From Streptococcus sp. 2342 (GTDB lineage Bacteria > Bacillota > Bacilli > Lactobacillales > Streptococcaceae): DNA of 64,000 bases. The notes under the pieces are model-generated. The model did not search any database, had not been told where the DNA came from, and worked only from the letters and a program-made list of their open reading frames with translations. Of the stretch, positions 7,503-16,179 are shown in pieces. The stretch's first letter is position 1; each line of letters begins with the position of its first letter. Made by a program: the position numbers and the translations under genes. The stretch lies in NCBI RefSeq assembly GCF_013276795.1, contig NZ_VMLR01000003.1:62001-126000 (forward strand), given 5' to 3'.

Positions 7503-7585
7503 AGGTAATAAAAAAGCACGTTTGACCGTGCTAGTTTCTTGCCTGCTGAACTCGTCAATATTTCGCCCTTTTTAGGGCTTTTTTT
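7503..7585 (+). ncRNA. Candidate structured small RNA
   Basis: An extended -10 promoter (TGATACAAT, 7488-7496) precedes nested hairpins. The outer stem is GCAGG (7501-7505) with CCTGC (7542-7546). The inner stem is AGCACG (7515-7520) with CGTGCT (7527-7532). A terminator follows, GCCCT (7565-7569) with AGGGC (7574-7578) and seven T. No open frame of useful length lies inside. The general layout resembles antitoxin RNAs of type I systems, but I found no small hydrophobic ORF on the opposite strand. Other non-coding DNA at 7276-7680 may contain the island's right attachment site, which cannot be located without the left end. Confidence 0.5.
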
Positions 7586-7683
7586 ATGGACTTTTTTAGG
7601 AACTTTTAAGAAAAACTAAGGCGATTTAATGCCTAAATGTTTTTAAAGAAAGTCAGTATTTTCAAGGGCTGAGCCCTAAAAAT

Positions 7684-7729
7684 TTGACTTATAGAGTGTT
7701 AAATGATAGTATAGTCAAAGATAGTCAAG
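7684..7729 (+). promoter_or_regulatory. ctsR promoter with CtsR operator
   Basis: The -35 TTGACT (7684-7689) and -10 TAGTAT (7707-7712) are 17 bp apart. Directly after the -10 is AGTCAAA-GAT-AGTCAAG (7713-7729), a tandem heptamer matching the CtsR box. Repressor binding here would block initiation, which gives autoregulation of ctsR-clpC and heat induction. Confidence 0.85.
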
Positions 7730-7754
7730 GTTTAAAGAGAGAGGTGGGTTTGTA

Positions 7755-8213
7755 ATGAGATTTAAAAATACATCGGATCATATTGAGGCCTACATCAAGG
7801 CGATTTTAGATCAATCTGGAATTGTGGAGTTGCAACGGAGTCAGTTGGCAGATACTTTTCAGGTTGTTCCTAGTCAGATTAACTATGTGATCAAGACACG
7901 CTTTACGGAAAGTAGAGGTTACTTGGTTGAAAGTAAGCGTGGTGGCGGAGGCTACATTCGCATAGGACGGATTGAGTTTTCTAGTCATCATGAAATGCTC
8001 CGCGATTTGCTTTACTCGATTGGTGAGCGGGTCAGTCAAGAAATTTATGAGGATATTCTACAGCTTTTGGTTGAGCAGGAATTGATGACCAAACAGGAGA
8101 TGAATTTGCTAGTATCAGTAGCTTTGGATCGCGTTTTAGGAGAAGAAGCTCCAGTTGTTCGTGCTAATATGCTACGACAGGTCATACAAGAGGTAGATAG
8201 AAAAGGGAAGTAA
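7755..8213 (+). CDS. ctsR: Class III stress-gene repressor CtsR
   Basis: The 152-residue length is normal for CtsR. The N-terminal winged helix includes QLADTFQVVPSQINYVIKTR (residues ~30-49) and the glycine-rich wing ESKRGGGGYIRIGRI at ~56-70, which inserts into the minor groove. The C-terminal helical domain follows. CtsR represses clp and other protease or chaperone genes at normal temperature and is inactivated on heat shock. The gene has its own operator upstream and a GAGGTG ribosome binding site. clpC starts one base after the stop codon. Confidence 0.97.
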   Translation: MRFKNTSDHIEAYIKAILDQSGIVELQRSQLADTFQVVPSQINYVIKTRFTESRGYLVESKRGGGGYIRIGRIEFSSHHEMLRDLLYSIGERVSQEIYEDILQLLVEQELMTKQEMNLLVSVALDRVLGEEAPVVRANMLRQVIQEVDRKGK

Positions 8214-8214
8214 G

Positions 8215-10647
8215 ATGAACTATTCAAAAGCATTGAATGAATGTATCGAAAGTGCCTACATGGTGGCTGGCCATTTTGGAGCTCGTTACCTAGAGTCTTG
8301 GCACTTGTTGATTGCCATGTCCAATCACAGTTATAGTGTGGCAGGGGCAACTTTAAATGATTATCCATATGAGATGGACCGTTTAGAAGAAGTAGCTTTG
8401 GAACTGACTGAAACGGACTATAGCCAGGATGAAACCTTTACGGAATTGTCGTTCTCCCATCGTTTGCAGGTTCTTTTTGATGAAGCAGAGTATGTAGCGT
8501 CAGTGGTCCATGCTAAGGTGCTAGGGACAGAGCATGTCCTCTATGCGATTTTGCATGATGGCAATGCCTTGGCGACTCGTATTTTGGAGAGGGCTGGTTT
8601 TTCTTATGAAGACAAGAAAGATCAGGTCAAGATTGCTGCCCTTCGTCGAAATTTAGAAGAACGGGCAGGTTGGACTCGTGAAGACCTCAAGGCTTTACGT
8701 CAACGCCATCGTACTGTGGCTGACAAACAAAATTCTATGGCCAATATGATGGGCATGCCGCAGACTCCGAGTGGTGGTCTCGAGGACTATACGCATGATT
8801 TGACAGAGCAAGCGCGTTCTGGCAAGTTAGAACCAGTCATCGGTCGGGACAAGGAAATCTCGCGTATGATTCAAATCTTGAGCCGGAAGACCAAGAACAA
8901 TCCTGTCTTGGTTGGGGATGCTGGTGTCGGGAAAACAGCCTTGGCGCTTGGGCTCGCTCAGCGTATTGCTAGTGGGGATGTGCCTGCGGAAATGGCCAAG
9001 ATGCGCGTGTTAGAGCTTGATTTGATGAATGTCGTTGCAGGGACACGTTTCCGTGGTGACTTTGAAGAACGCATGAATAATATCATCAAGGATATTGAAG
9101 AAGATGGCCAAGTAATCCTCTTTATCGATGAACTTCATACCATCATGGGTTCTGGGAGCGGGATTGACTCAACTCTGGATGCGGCCAATATCTTGAAACC
9201 AGCCTTGGCGCGTGGAACTTTGAGAACGGTTGGTGCGACCACTCAGGAAGAATATCAAAAACACATTGAAAAAGACGCAGCTCTTTCTCGTCGTTTCGCC
9301 AAAGTGACGATTGAAGAGCCAAGTGTGGTCGACAGTATGGCCATTTTGAAAGGTTTGAAGGCGACTTATGAGAAACATCATCGTGTGCAAATCACAGATG
9401 AAGCGGTTGAAACAGCCGTCAAGATGGCACATCGTTACTTGACTAGTCGTCACTTGCCAGACTCTGCTATTGATCTCTTGGATGAGGCAGCAGCAACAGT
9501 GCAAAATAAGTCAAAGCATGTAAAAGCAGACGATTCTGGCTTGAGTTTAGCTGACAAGGCCTTGATGGATGGCAAGTGGAAACAGGCAGCCCAGCTAATC
9601 GCAACAGAAGAGGAAGTGCCTGTCTATAAAGAATTGGTGACAGAGGCTGATATTTTGACCACCTTGAGTCGCTTGTCAGGTATTCCAGTCCAAAAACTGA
9701 CTCAAACGGATGCCAAGAAATACCTGAATCTGGAAGCTGAATTGCACAAACGTGTTATCGGGCAAGATCAAGCTGTTTCAAGCATTAGCCGTGCCATTCG
9801 CCGCAATCAGTCTGGTATTCGTAGTCACAAGCGTCCGATTGGTTCCTTTATGTTCCTAGGACCCACAGGTGTCGGTAAGACCGAATTGGCTAAGGCTCTG
9901 GCAGAAGTTCTTTTTGACGACGAATCAGCCCTTATCCGCTTTGATATGAGTGAGTATATGGAGAAATTTGCAGCCAGCCGTCTCAACGGAGCTCCTCCAG
10001 GCTATGTGGGTTACGAAGAAGGTGGGGAGTTGACAGAGAAGGTTCGCAACAAACCCTATTCCGTTCTCCTCTTTGATGAGGTAGAAAAGGCTCACCCAGA
10101 CATCTTTAATGTTCTCTTGCAGGTCTTGGATGATGGTGTCCTGACTGATAGTAAGGGCCGCAAGGTCGACTTTTCAAATACCATTATCATCATGACGTCA
10201 AACCTTGGTGCGACAGCCCTTCGTGATGACAAGACTGTCGGATTTGGGGCTAAGGACATTCGTTTTGACCAGGAAAATATGGAAAAACGCATGTTTGAAG
10301 AACTGAAAAAAGCTTATAGACCTGAGTTTATCAACCGTATTGATGAAAAGGTGGTCTTCCATAGCCTGTCTAGCGACCATATGCAGGAAGTGGTGAAGAT
10401 TATGGTCAAACCTTTAGTGGCAAGTTTGGCTGAAAAAGGCATTGACTTGAAATTACAAACTTCCGCACTGAAATTGTTGGCAAATCAAGGATATGACCCA
10501 GAGATGGGAGCTCGTCCACTTCGCAGAACCCTGCAAACAGAAGTGGAAGACAAGTTGGCAGAACTTCTTCTCAAGGGAGAATTAGAGGCAGGTAGCACAC
10601 TTAAGATTGGTGTTAAAGCAGGCCAGTTAAAATTTGATATTGCATAA
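8215..10647 (+). CDS. clpC: ClpC AAA+ chaperone/protease ATPase subunit
   Basis: The product is 810 residues, the usual pneumococcal ClpC length. The order is an N-terminal Clp repeat domain (~1-145), a first AAA+ module with Walker A GDAGVGKTA at ~234 and Walker B VILFIDELHTI, a middle region, and a second AAA+ module with GPTGVGKTE at ~549, SVLLFDEVEKAH and a C-terminal D2-small domain. As a hexamer it unfolds substrates, probably for ClpP, and affects stress survival. The gap to ctsR is one base, so the two are co-transcribed and controlled by CtsR. No defect is visible. Confidence 0.97.
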   Translation: MNYSKALNECIESAYMVAGHFGARYLESWHLLIAMSNHSYSVAGATLNDYPYEMDRLEEVALELTETDYSQDETFTELSFSHRLQVLFDEAEYVASVVHAKVLGTEHVLYAILHDGNALATRILERAGFSYEDKKDQVKIAALRRNLEERAGWTREDLKALRQRHRTVADKQNSMANMMGMPQTPSGGLEDYTHDLTEQARSGKLEPVIGRDKEISRMIQILSRKTKNNPVLVGDAGVGKTALALGLAQRIASGDVPAEMAKMRVLELDLMNVVAGTRFRGDFEERMNNIIKDIEEDGQVILFIDELHTIMGSGSGIDSTLDAANILKPALARGTLRTVGATTQEEYQKHIEKDAALSRRFAKVTIEEPSVVDSMAILKGLKATYEKHHRVQITDEAVETAVKMAHRYLTSRHLPDSAIDLLDEAAATVQNKSKHVKADDSGLSLADKALMDGKWKQAAQLIATEEEVPVYKELVTEADILTTLSRLSGIPVQKLTQTDAKKYLNLEAELHKRVIGQDQAVSSISRAIRRNQSGIRSHKRPIGSFMFLGPTGVGKTELAKALAEVLFDDESALIRFDMSEYMEKFAASRLNGAPPGYVGYEEGGELTEKVRNKPYSVLLFDEVEKAHPDIFNVLLQVLDDGVLTDSKGRKVDFSNTIIIMTSNLGATALRDDKTVGFGAKDIRFDQENMEKRMFEELKKAYRPEFINRIDEKVVFHSLSSDHMQEVVKIMVKPLVASLAEKGIDLKLQTSALKLLANQGYDPEMGARPLRRTLQTEVEDKLAELLLKGELEAGSTLKIGVKAGQLKFDIA

Positions 10648-10691
10648 AAGAATAAAAGTATCAGCATCTGACCATAAGTCACAGTGGAGTG

Positions 10692-10804
10692 ATACTTAAT
10701 GAAAATCAAAGAGCAAACTAGGAAGCTAGCCGCAGGTTGCTCAAAACACTGTTTTGAGGTTGCAGATAGAGATGACGTGGTTTGAAGAGATTTTCGAAGA
10801 GTAT
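10692..10804 (-). repeat. BOX element (reverse orientation)
   Basis: Reading the minus strand gives the boxA-like start ATACTCTTCGAAAATCTCTT, then a CACGTCA segment, a CAAAACAGTGTTTTGAG hairpin (boxB-like) and the boxC-like end, whose plus-strand form is ACTTAATGAAAATCAAAGAG. These are the hallmarks of the pneumococcal interspersed BOX repeat. It lies 44 bp after clpC. Confidence 0.85.
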
Positions 10805-11174
10805 GAAACTAAAACCTATAGCTTCTAAAGGATCCGTGGTTTTCACTATTCAACCCAAAATTCATATGTTTATTACCCTCCATCGTATTTGTCTTAGAGC
10901 ATGTGTAGTAGAAAAAGAGCAGTCTTATCTGAAATTTTTATCCTTTCAAAAGAGACCTGTTTCTTTTTTGCCTGTCAAACCTGTTCTAGCTGGTATTTGA
11001 AAAATCAAACTAAGCTGCAAGATGAATGATTTTCTTGTATTTACGTTGTTGTTGACAACAAGTAGCGGATAAATGAAATCCATTCCATTATCATAGATGA
11101 TAGGCTGGTAGGAAATTTTCAAATAACATACAGGAAATAGATGTGTGAAGTTCCGGTAGTAGAAAGGGAGAGAG
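10805..11174. other. Non-coding stretch between BOX and rr06
   Basis: No credible gene is seen. An open frame at 10782-11000 starts within the BOX element and has no family resemblance. The DNA just before rr06 has GGGAGAGAG as ribosome binding site. A promoter for the two-component system must lie here, but I could not identify -35/-10 boxes with confidence. Confidence 0.5.
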
Positions 11175-11828
11175 ATGAACATTTTAGTTGCAGATGACGA
11201 GGAAATGATTAGAGAAGGAATTGCAGCATTTCTGACAGAAGAGGGTTATCATGTCATTATGGCTAAGGATGGACAAGAGGCCTTGGAAAAATTTCAAGAT
11301 CTCCCTATCCATCTCATGGTACTGGATTTAATGATGCCTAGGAAGAGTGGTTTTGAAGTGTTAAAAGAAATCAATCAAGAGCACGATATTCCTGTCATCG
11401 TCTTGAGTGCTCTGGGAGATGAAACTACTCAGTCACAGGTATTTGATCTCTATGCTGATGATCATGTGACAAAACCTTTTTCTTTGGTACTGCTTGCCAA
11501 GCGTATTAAAGCGCTTATCAGACGTTACTACGTCATAGAGGATCTTTGGCAATATCAGGATGTAACAGTGGATTTTACCTCTTACAAAGCACATTATAAA
11601 AATGAAGAAATTGATCTCAAACCAAAGGAATTATTGGTACTAAAGTGTTTGATTCAGCATAAAAATCAAGTTTTAAGTAGAGAGCAGATATTGGAAGAAA
11701 TTTCAAAAGATGTAGCTGATTTACCTTGTGATAGGGTCGTTGACGTCTATATTCGTACTCTTCGCAAAAAATTAGCTTTAGATTGCATTGTGACTGTGAA
11801 AAATGTTGGGTATAAGATTAGCTTATGA
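11175..11828 (+). CDS. rr06: OmpR-family response regulator RR06 (CbpR)
   Basis: The 217-residue regulator has a receiver domain with acidic pocket D7/D8, phosphorylation site Asp51 (LMVLDLMMP) and VTKPFS with the conserved Lys. The OmpR/PhoB winged helix follows at ~125-217 ([20 protein letters not shown], ending [10 protein letters not shown]). Its sequence and place beside clpC and a pspC-type gene match pneumococcal TCS06. RR06 is reported to activate the neighbouring small gene and cbpA/pspC. It overlaps the kinase start by 4 bp. See the shared promoter elements at 13281 and 13877. Confidence 0.9.
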   Translation: MNILVADDEEMIREGIAAFLTEEGYHVIMAKDGQEALEKFQDLPIHLMVLDLMMPRKSGFEVLKEINQEHDIPVIVLSALGDETTQSQVFDLYADDHVTKPFSLVLLAKRIKALIRRYYVIEDLWQYQDVTVDFTSYKAHYKNEEIDLKPKELLVLKCLIQHKNQVLSREQILEEISKDVADLPCDRVVDVYIRTLRKKLALDCIVTVKNVGYKISL

Positions 11829-13168
11829 TAAAAAATCCTAAATTATTAACCAAGTCTTTTTTAAGAAGTTTTGCAATTCTAGGTGGTGTTGGTCTAGTCA
11901 TTCATATAGCTATTTATTTGACCTTTCCTTTTTACTATATTCAATTGGAGGGGGAAAAGTTTAATGAGAGTGCAAGAGTGTTTACGGAGTATTTAAAGAC
12001 TAAGACAGCTGATGAAATTCCAAGCTTACTCCAGTCTTATTCAAAGTCCTTGACCATATCTGCTCACCTTAAAAGAGATATCTTAGATAAGCGGCTCCCT
12101 CTTGTGCATGACTTAGATATTAAAGATGGAGAGCTATCAAATTATATCGTGATGTTAGATAAGCCTGTTAGTACAGCAGATGGTAAACAGGTAACGGTGC
12201 AGTTTGTGCAGGGAGTGGATATCTACAAAGAAGCAAAGAATATTTTGCTTTTGTATCTCCCCTATACATTTTTGGTTACAATTGCTTTTTCCTTTGTTTT
12301 TTCTTATTTTTATACGAAACGCTTGCTCAATCCTCTTTTTTACATTTCAGAAGTGACTAGTAAGATGCAAGATTTGGATGACAATATTCGTTTTGATGAA
12401 AGCAGAAAAGATGAAGTTGGTGAAGTTGGAAAGCAGATTAATGGTGTGTATGAGCACTTGTTGAAGGTTATTCATGAGTTGGAAAATCGCAATGAGCAAA
12501 TTGTAAAATTGCAAAATCAAAAGGTTTCCTTTGTCCGTGGAGCATCGCATGAATTAAAGACACCTCTAGCTACTCTCAGGATTATCTTAGAAAATATGCA
12601 ATACAATGTGGGGGATTATAAGGATCATCCTAAGTATCTTGAAAAGAGTATTGATAAAATCGATCAGATGAGTTTCTTGCTAGAGGAAGTGTTGGAATCT
12701 TCTAAATTTCAAGAATGGACAGAGTGCAGTGAGATTTTAATGGTAAATACCGTTTTGACAGATGTTTTGTCTCGATATCAGGAATTGGCATTTTCTAAAA
12801 ATCTTGTGATTGATAATCAGTTGACTACTGATACAAAAGTAAGGATGAGCTTGAAGGCTTTGGATAAAGTCTTGACAAATCTTATCAGTAATGCTATCAA
12901 GTACTCAGATCAATCTGGCATTGTGACTATTTCTGAGCAAGATGGTTATCTGTCTATTAGGAATACGTGTGCTCCGTTGAATCAGGAAGAGTTAGAACAT
13001 TTATTTGATATTTTTTACCATTCACAAATTGTAACAGACAGAGAAACAGGATCAGGGTTGGGTCTTTATATTGTTAAGAATATTTTAGAGAGTCATCGTA
13101 TGTCCTATAGTTTCTTGCCTTATGAACAAGGGATGGAATTTAAAATCTGCTTGTTACCAGATAGTTAG
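11825..13168 (+). CDS. hk06: Sensor histidine kinase HK06 (CbpS)
   Basis: The protein is 447 residues long. A first membrane helix lies at ~14-35, an extracellular sensor at ~36-140 and a second membrane helix at ~141-163 ([20 protein letters not shown]). A HAMP-like linker precedes the dimerisation H-box [16 protein letters not shown] with His242. N-box [10 protein letters not shown] and G-box [10 protein letters not shown] complete the HATPase domain. It would phosphorylate RR06. The signal sensed is unknown. The gene overlaps rr06 by 4 bp, so the pair is one operon. Confidence 0.9.
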   Translation: MIKNPKLLTKSFLRSFAILGGVGLVIHIAIYLTFPFYYIQLEGEKFNESARVFTEYLKTKTADEIPSLLQSYSKSLTISAHLKRDILDKRLPLVHDLDIKDGELSNYIVMLDKPVSTADGKQVTVQFVQGVDIYKEAKNILLLYLPYTFLVTIAFSFVFSYFYTKRLLNPLFYISEVTSKMQDLDDNIRFDESRKDEVGEVGKQINGVYEHLLKVIHELENRNEQIVKLQNQKVSFVRGASHELKTPLATLRIILENMQYNVGDYKDHPKYLEKSIDKIDQMSFLLEEVLESSKFQEWTECSEILMVNTVLTDVLSRYQELAFSKNLVIDNQLTTDTKVRMSLKALDKVLTNLISNAIKYSDQSGIVTISEQDGYLSIRNTCAPLNQEELEHLFDIFYHSQIVTDRETGSGLGLYIVKNILESHRMSYSFLPYEQGMEFKICLLPDS

Positions 13169-13280
13169 CTTTAGTAAGACTCTTTTCTTACTTGAGGATA
13201 ATTTAAGGAAGCATAGTTTGAATGGTAGTGATAGAGTAAATCAAAGAACGGAATCAGTTTTCGTTCTTTTTCTTTTTCAA

Positions 13281-13312
13281 TTCATATTGGGTTAACATAG
13301 AGATGTTACAGT
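13281..13312 (+). promoter_or_regulatory. Putative RR06-responsive promoter of the ICMT-like gene
   Basis: Two heptamers TTCATAT (13281-13287) and TTAACAT (13292-13298) are spaced exactly 11 bp and replace a -35 box. The -10 is TACAGT (13307-13312), 15 bp after the start of the second heptamer. The same geometry and nearly the same sequence occur at 13877-13908. Confidence 0.65.
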
Positions 13313-13335
13313 AGTGGTAAAGAAAGGGGATTGTG

Positions 13336-13863
13336 ATGATAGCAATAATCATTATCTGTGTATTTTTAATTCGCTTGTTGTTCCTAAAGAAATCAATTGC
13401 AAATGAAAAACGGCTTCGTAGGGATGGTGGGCGAGAATTTGGCATTAAAAATACCAAACGTCTTACCTTGGTTCATATTGTTTTTTATCTGGCTTGTTTT
13501 ATGGAAGCCCTAGTCTATCGACCGTCTTTCAATATGATGAGTGTTGTGGGTTTGGTGCTCCTGATATTTTCTATGTTGATGTTACTACTTGTTATTCATC
13601 TGCTTGGGGATATTTGGACAGTCAAGTTGATGTTAGCACCGAATCATAAGTTTGTGGATCATGTCTTATTTAGGACAGTAAAACATCCCAATTACTTTTT
13701 AAATATCCTTCCCGAGTTGATTGGCCTGACCTTGCTGAGTCATGCCTATATGACTTTTGTTTTAGTTTTTCCAGCTTATGCAGTTATTTTGTATCGACGA
13801 ATAGCTGAAGAGGAAAAGTTATTACATGAAGTTATAATTCCAAATGGAAGCATAAAGAGATAA
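13336..13863 (+). CDS. Isoprenylcysteine methyltransferase-like membrane protein
   Basis: The 175-residue membrane protein is taken from the ATG at 13336; an adjacent GTG at 13333 is possible. AAGGGGA at 13324-13330 is the ribosome binding site. There are about four membrane helices. The C-terminal part has the ICMT/phospholipid-methyltransferase pattern FRTVKHPNYFLNILPELIGL and YRRIAEEEKLL, which bind S-adenosylmethionine in this family. The substrate in streptococci is unknown. It corresponds to the small gene between hk06 and cbpA in pneumococcus, reported as RR06-activated. The promoter shared with the pspC-like gene supports this. Confidence 0.75.
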   Translation: MIAIIIICVFLIRLLFLKKSIANEKRLRRDGGREFGIKNTKRLTLVHIVFYLACFMEALVYRPSFNMMSVVGLVLLIFSMLMLLLVIHLLGDIWTVKLMLAPNHKFVDHVLFRTVKHPNYFLNILPELIGLTLLSHAYMTFVLVFPAYAVILYRRIAEEEKLLHEVIIPNGSIKR

Positions 13864-13876
13864 ATACAAGATTCAA

Positions 13877-13908
13877 TTCATATACAGTTCATATTGAAAT
13901 GATATAGT
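13877..13908 (+). promoter_or_regulatory. Putative RR06-responsive promoter of the pspC-like gene
   Basis: Two copies of TTCATAT (13877-13883 and 13888-13894) are spaced 11 bp, one helical turn, and are followed 15 bp after the second start by -10 TATAGT (13903-13908). The downstream AGTAGTG is also shared with the promoter at 13281. Direct repeats with this spacing are typical of OmpR-family sites. Confidence 0.7.
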
Positions 13909-13939
13909 AGTGTTAAGAAAAATATTGGAGGAAATAATT

Positions 13940-16102
13940 ATGTTTGCATCAAAAAGTGAGAGAAAAGTACGTTATTCAATTCGTAAATTTAGTATTGGAG
14001 TAGCTAGTGTAGTAGTTGCTAGTCTGTTCTTAGGAGGAGTAGTCCATGCAGAAGGGGTTGGAGGTGGAAATAACCCCATGGTTACATCTAGTGGGCAAGA
14101 TAAGCTGAAGGAATATAGACAGCAGTTGATAAAAGAGTTGGGAGAGACAGCTTTACCTGAAGATAAAAAAGCTGAGTACAGAAAGCAGATTGAACAGGAG
14201 ATGAACTATTCAGTACTAGATGAGATAGCGAATAACTTTCATCAAGAAAGTTTGGAAATACGTAATAAAGAACATGATGAAGTAGTTAAAAAAGCTAGCG
14301 TTAGTTTGTCTAATTATATGACTAGTCTTCTAAATAAATTAGATAATTCTGCTTCTGGATTTGGAGATATTCTCCAGCAAGCTCAGGGAATTGTACGAGA
14401 GTACCAGGAGAAAATTGGTGGAGCTTCTGATAGAGAAAAAATAGAGAAACTGCAGCAAGAGGGGCAAACGAAGCTAGATAAGTTGGTAGAGGACTTTAAG
14501 AATAGTTTATCAAATAAACAAAGTGAACCATCAGGAAATTCTAATTCTTCTAATGGTAGAGGTGATACGACTAAGCCTGCGAATCAAGGATTAGATTCTG
14601 ATTCACCTTCTGGAAAAGAACATAATAATCCAACTCCACCAAAAGTAGAAAATCAAGGAGGAAATATAGTTTCTACTGAAAAAACTACGGAGACAAATCT
14701 TAAAGAAGCTAAAGAAACAGCTAAAACAACTTTGGATAATTATATGCTTACTCGTTTAAAAAAGGAAAATGGAGGAGTTTTTTGGTTTACAGATCTTTTA
14801 AGAGAATCCAAAGAATCTGTAGAGAAGTATAAAAGGATGTTTGATGAGGCTTCGAGTAAAGAAAAAGTGGAAAACCTAGTGAAAGAAGCTGAACAGGAGA
14901 TAGAAGCTCTAGTCGTTAAACATAAGGGACGAGAAATCGGCTTAGAGCGAAATAAGGCAAAGGAAGCGGTCACTAAACATCTAACAGGATTATTAGATGA
15001 CATCAAGAAAAATTTAGAAAAAGAGCAACATATCAATACTGTAGAGCTAATTAAAAAGCTAAAAGATATTGAAAAAACGTATTTGCATAAATTAGATGAA
15101 TCAACCCAAAAAGCCCAACTACAGGATCTGGTTACAGAAAGTCAATCAAAACTAGATGAAGCTTTGTCTAACTTTAAAAAGGGCTTATCTTCTTCGTCAA
15201 ATTCAGAATCCTCCACTAAACCAGAAACTCCAGAAAAACTAGAGAAACCTACTCCAAGCAAACCTGTGGAAAAAGAGCAGAACCCATCAGGATCCACTGC
15301 AGGAAGTCACTCCGGTTCCACTAGCTCTTCAGGAAGTTCAAGTGCTTCCACTAAACCAAAATCTCCAGAAAAAGAGCAAGAAGTAAAACCATCTACCCCA
15401 AGTAAACCATCAGGAAACGAGACAAATTCTTCATCTCCTACCAGATCTAACAGTCTTTCTCCTACTCTCTCATCTCAACCGACATCTACTGTTCAAAAGG
15501 TATTTACAACTCAAAATGGGAATGCCAAGATTACTGTTATGTTTGAAACTGCTACAGAAGCAGACTCTGTCAACCTTAAAGAGGTAACAACAAAAGAAAT
15601 GATTGATAATGTTACCCATCAAACGGGGCAAGGAACAGTGCGCATATTTGATATTTCCCTTTCAAAAGATGGAAAAGAAACCCATGTGAAGGGAGAGAGA
15701 GTAGTTCGTCTTGCAATTGGTAATATTGAGTCTGAGATTCAAGTTTACCATGTGAAGAAAAATGGAGAGTTGGAGTTGCTCCCATCAACAGTCGAAAATG
15801 GGCAAGTCGTTTTCAAAACGAGTCATTTCAGCTTATTTGCGATTAAAACACTTCCTAAAAAACAAATGGCTACTGAGCCAGAGGAAAATAGGGAAGGAAA
15901 AACTCAATCTGATGATAAGGAAATGGTTCTTCTTGCTGATAAAGCAAATCAAATGAGTGAAAATCGTTCAAATTCAGATAAAAAAGATAAGCAAGCACTC
16001 CCATCAACTGGAACAATGTCAACGTTGCTTATGGAATTCTTAGGTCTAATATCTCTAGTAGGTGTTTATCTATTAAAAGGAAAAAAGACGGAGAATGACT
16101 AA
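13940..16102 (+). CDS. pspC: LPXTG-anchored PspC/Hic-like surface protein
   Basis: The product is 720 residues from the ATG at 13940 (GGAGGAA at 13927-13933). A YSIRK-type signal peptide (YSIRKFSIGVASVVVASLFL) ends near VHAEG. Three related ~75-residue helical modules follow at ~75-190, ~255-335 and ~340-425. The third closely resembles the factor H-binding region of pneumococcal PspC (KLDESTQKAQLQDLVTESQS, then Ser-rich and TKPE). A Pro/Ser-rich region (~425-525), a beta-rich domain (~525-645) and the sorting signal LPSTG with hydrophobic segment and KGKKTEND tail complete it. There are no choline-binding repeats, so it is the cell-wall-linked (Hic) type. Ligand binding (factor H, IgA, vitronectin) is inferred from the family only. 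It is probably under RR06 control. Confidence 0.85.
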   Translation: MFASKSERKVRYSIRKFSIGVASVVVASLFLGGVVHAEGVGGGNNPMVTSSGQDKLKEYRQQLIKELGETALPEDKKAEYRKQIEQEMNYSVLDEIANNFHQESLEIRNKEHDEVVKKASVSLSNYMTSLLNKLDNSASGFGDILQQAQGIVREYQEKIGGASDREKIEKLQQEGQTKLDKLVEDFKNSLSNKQSEPSGNSNSSNGRGDTTKPANQGLDSDSPSGKEHNNPTPPKVENQGGNIVSTEKTTETNLKEAKETAKTTLDNYMLTRLKKENGGVFWFTDLLRESKESVEKYKRMFDEASSKEKVENLVKEAEQEIEALVVKHKGREIGLERNKAKEAVTKHLTGLLDDIKKNLEKEQHINTVELIKKLKDIEKTYLHKLDESTQKAQLQDLVTESQSKLDEALSNFKKGLSSSSNSESSTKPETPEKLEKPTPSKPVEKEQNPSGSTAGSHSGSTSSSGSSSASTKPKSPEKEQEVKPSTPSKPSGNETNSSSPTRSNSLSPTLSSQPTSTVQKVFTTQNGNAKITVMFETATEADSVNLKEVTTKEMIDNVTHQTGQGTVRIFDISLSKDGKETHVKGERVVRLAIGNIESEIQVYHVKKNGELELLPSTVENGQVVFKTSHFSLFAIKTLPKKQMATEPEENREGKTQSDDKEMVLLADKANQMSENRSNSDKKDKQALPSTGTMSTLLMEFLGLISLVGVYLLKGKKTEND

Positions 16103-16138
16103 TTTCATATAGACATTGATTGCTTATATAAATCCAAG

Positions 16139-16173
16139 AAAAACCCGTAAACTTTAAGATAGTTACGGGTTTT
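16139..16173. terminator. Bidirectional terminator between pspC-like gene and dusB
   Basis: AAAACCCGTAA and TTACGGGTTTT form an 11-bp perfect stem with A and T tracts on both sides, so it can end both the plus-strand pspC-like gene and the minus-strand hslO-dusB transcript. Confidence 0.85.
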
Positions 16174-16179
16174 GGTCTA

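Noticed and set aside
7276..7680. Attachment site (attR) of the satellite
   Set aside because: It must lie near here, but without the left end the direct repeat cannot be identified, so no coordinates are proposed.
10782..11000. 72-codon open frame after the BOX element
   Set aside because: It begins inside the BOX repeat, has no ribosome binding site and its product resembles nothing known.
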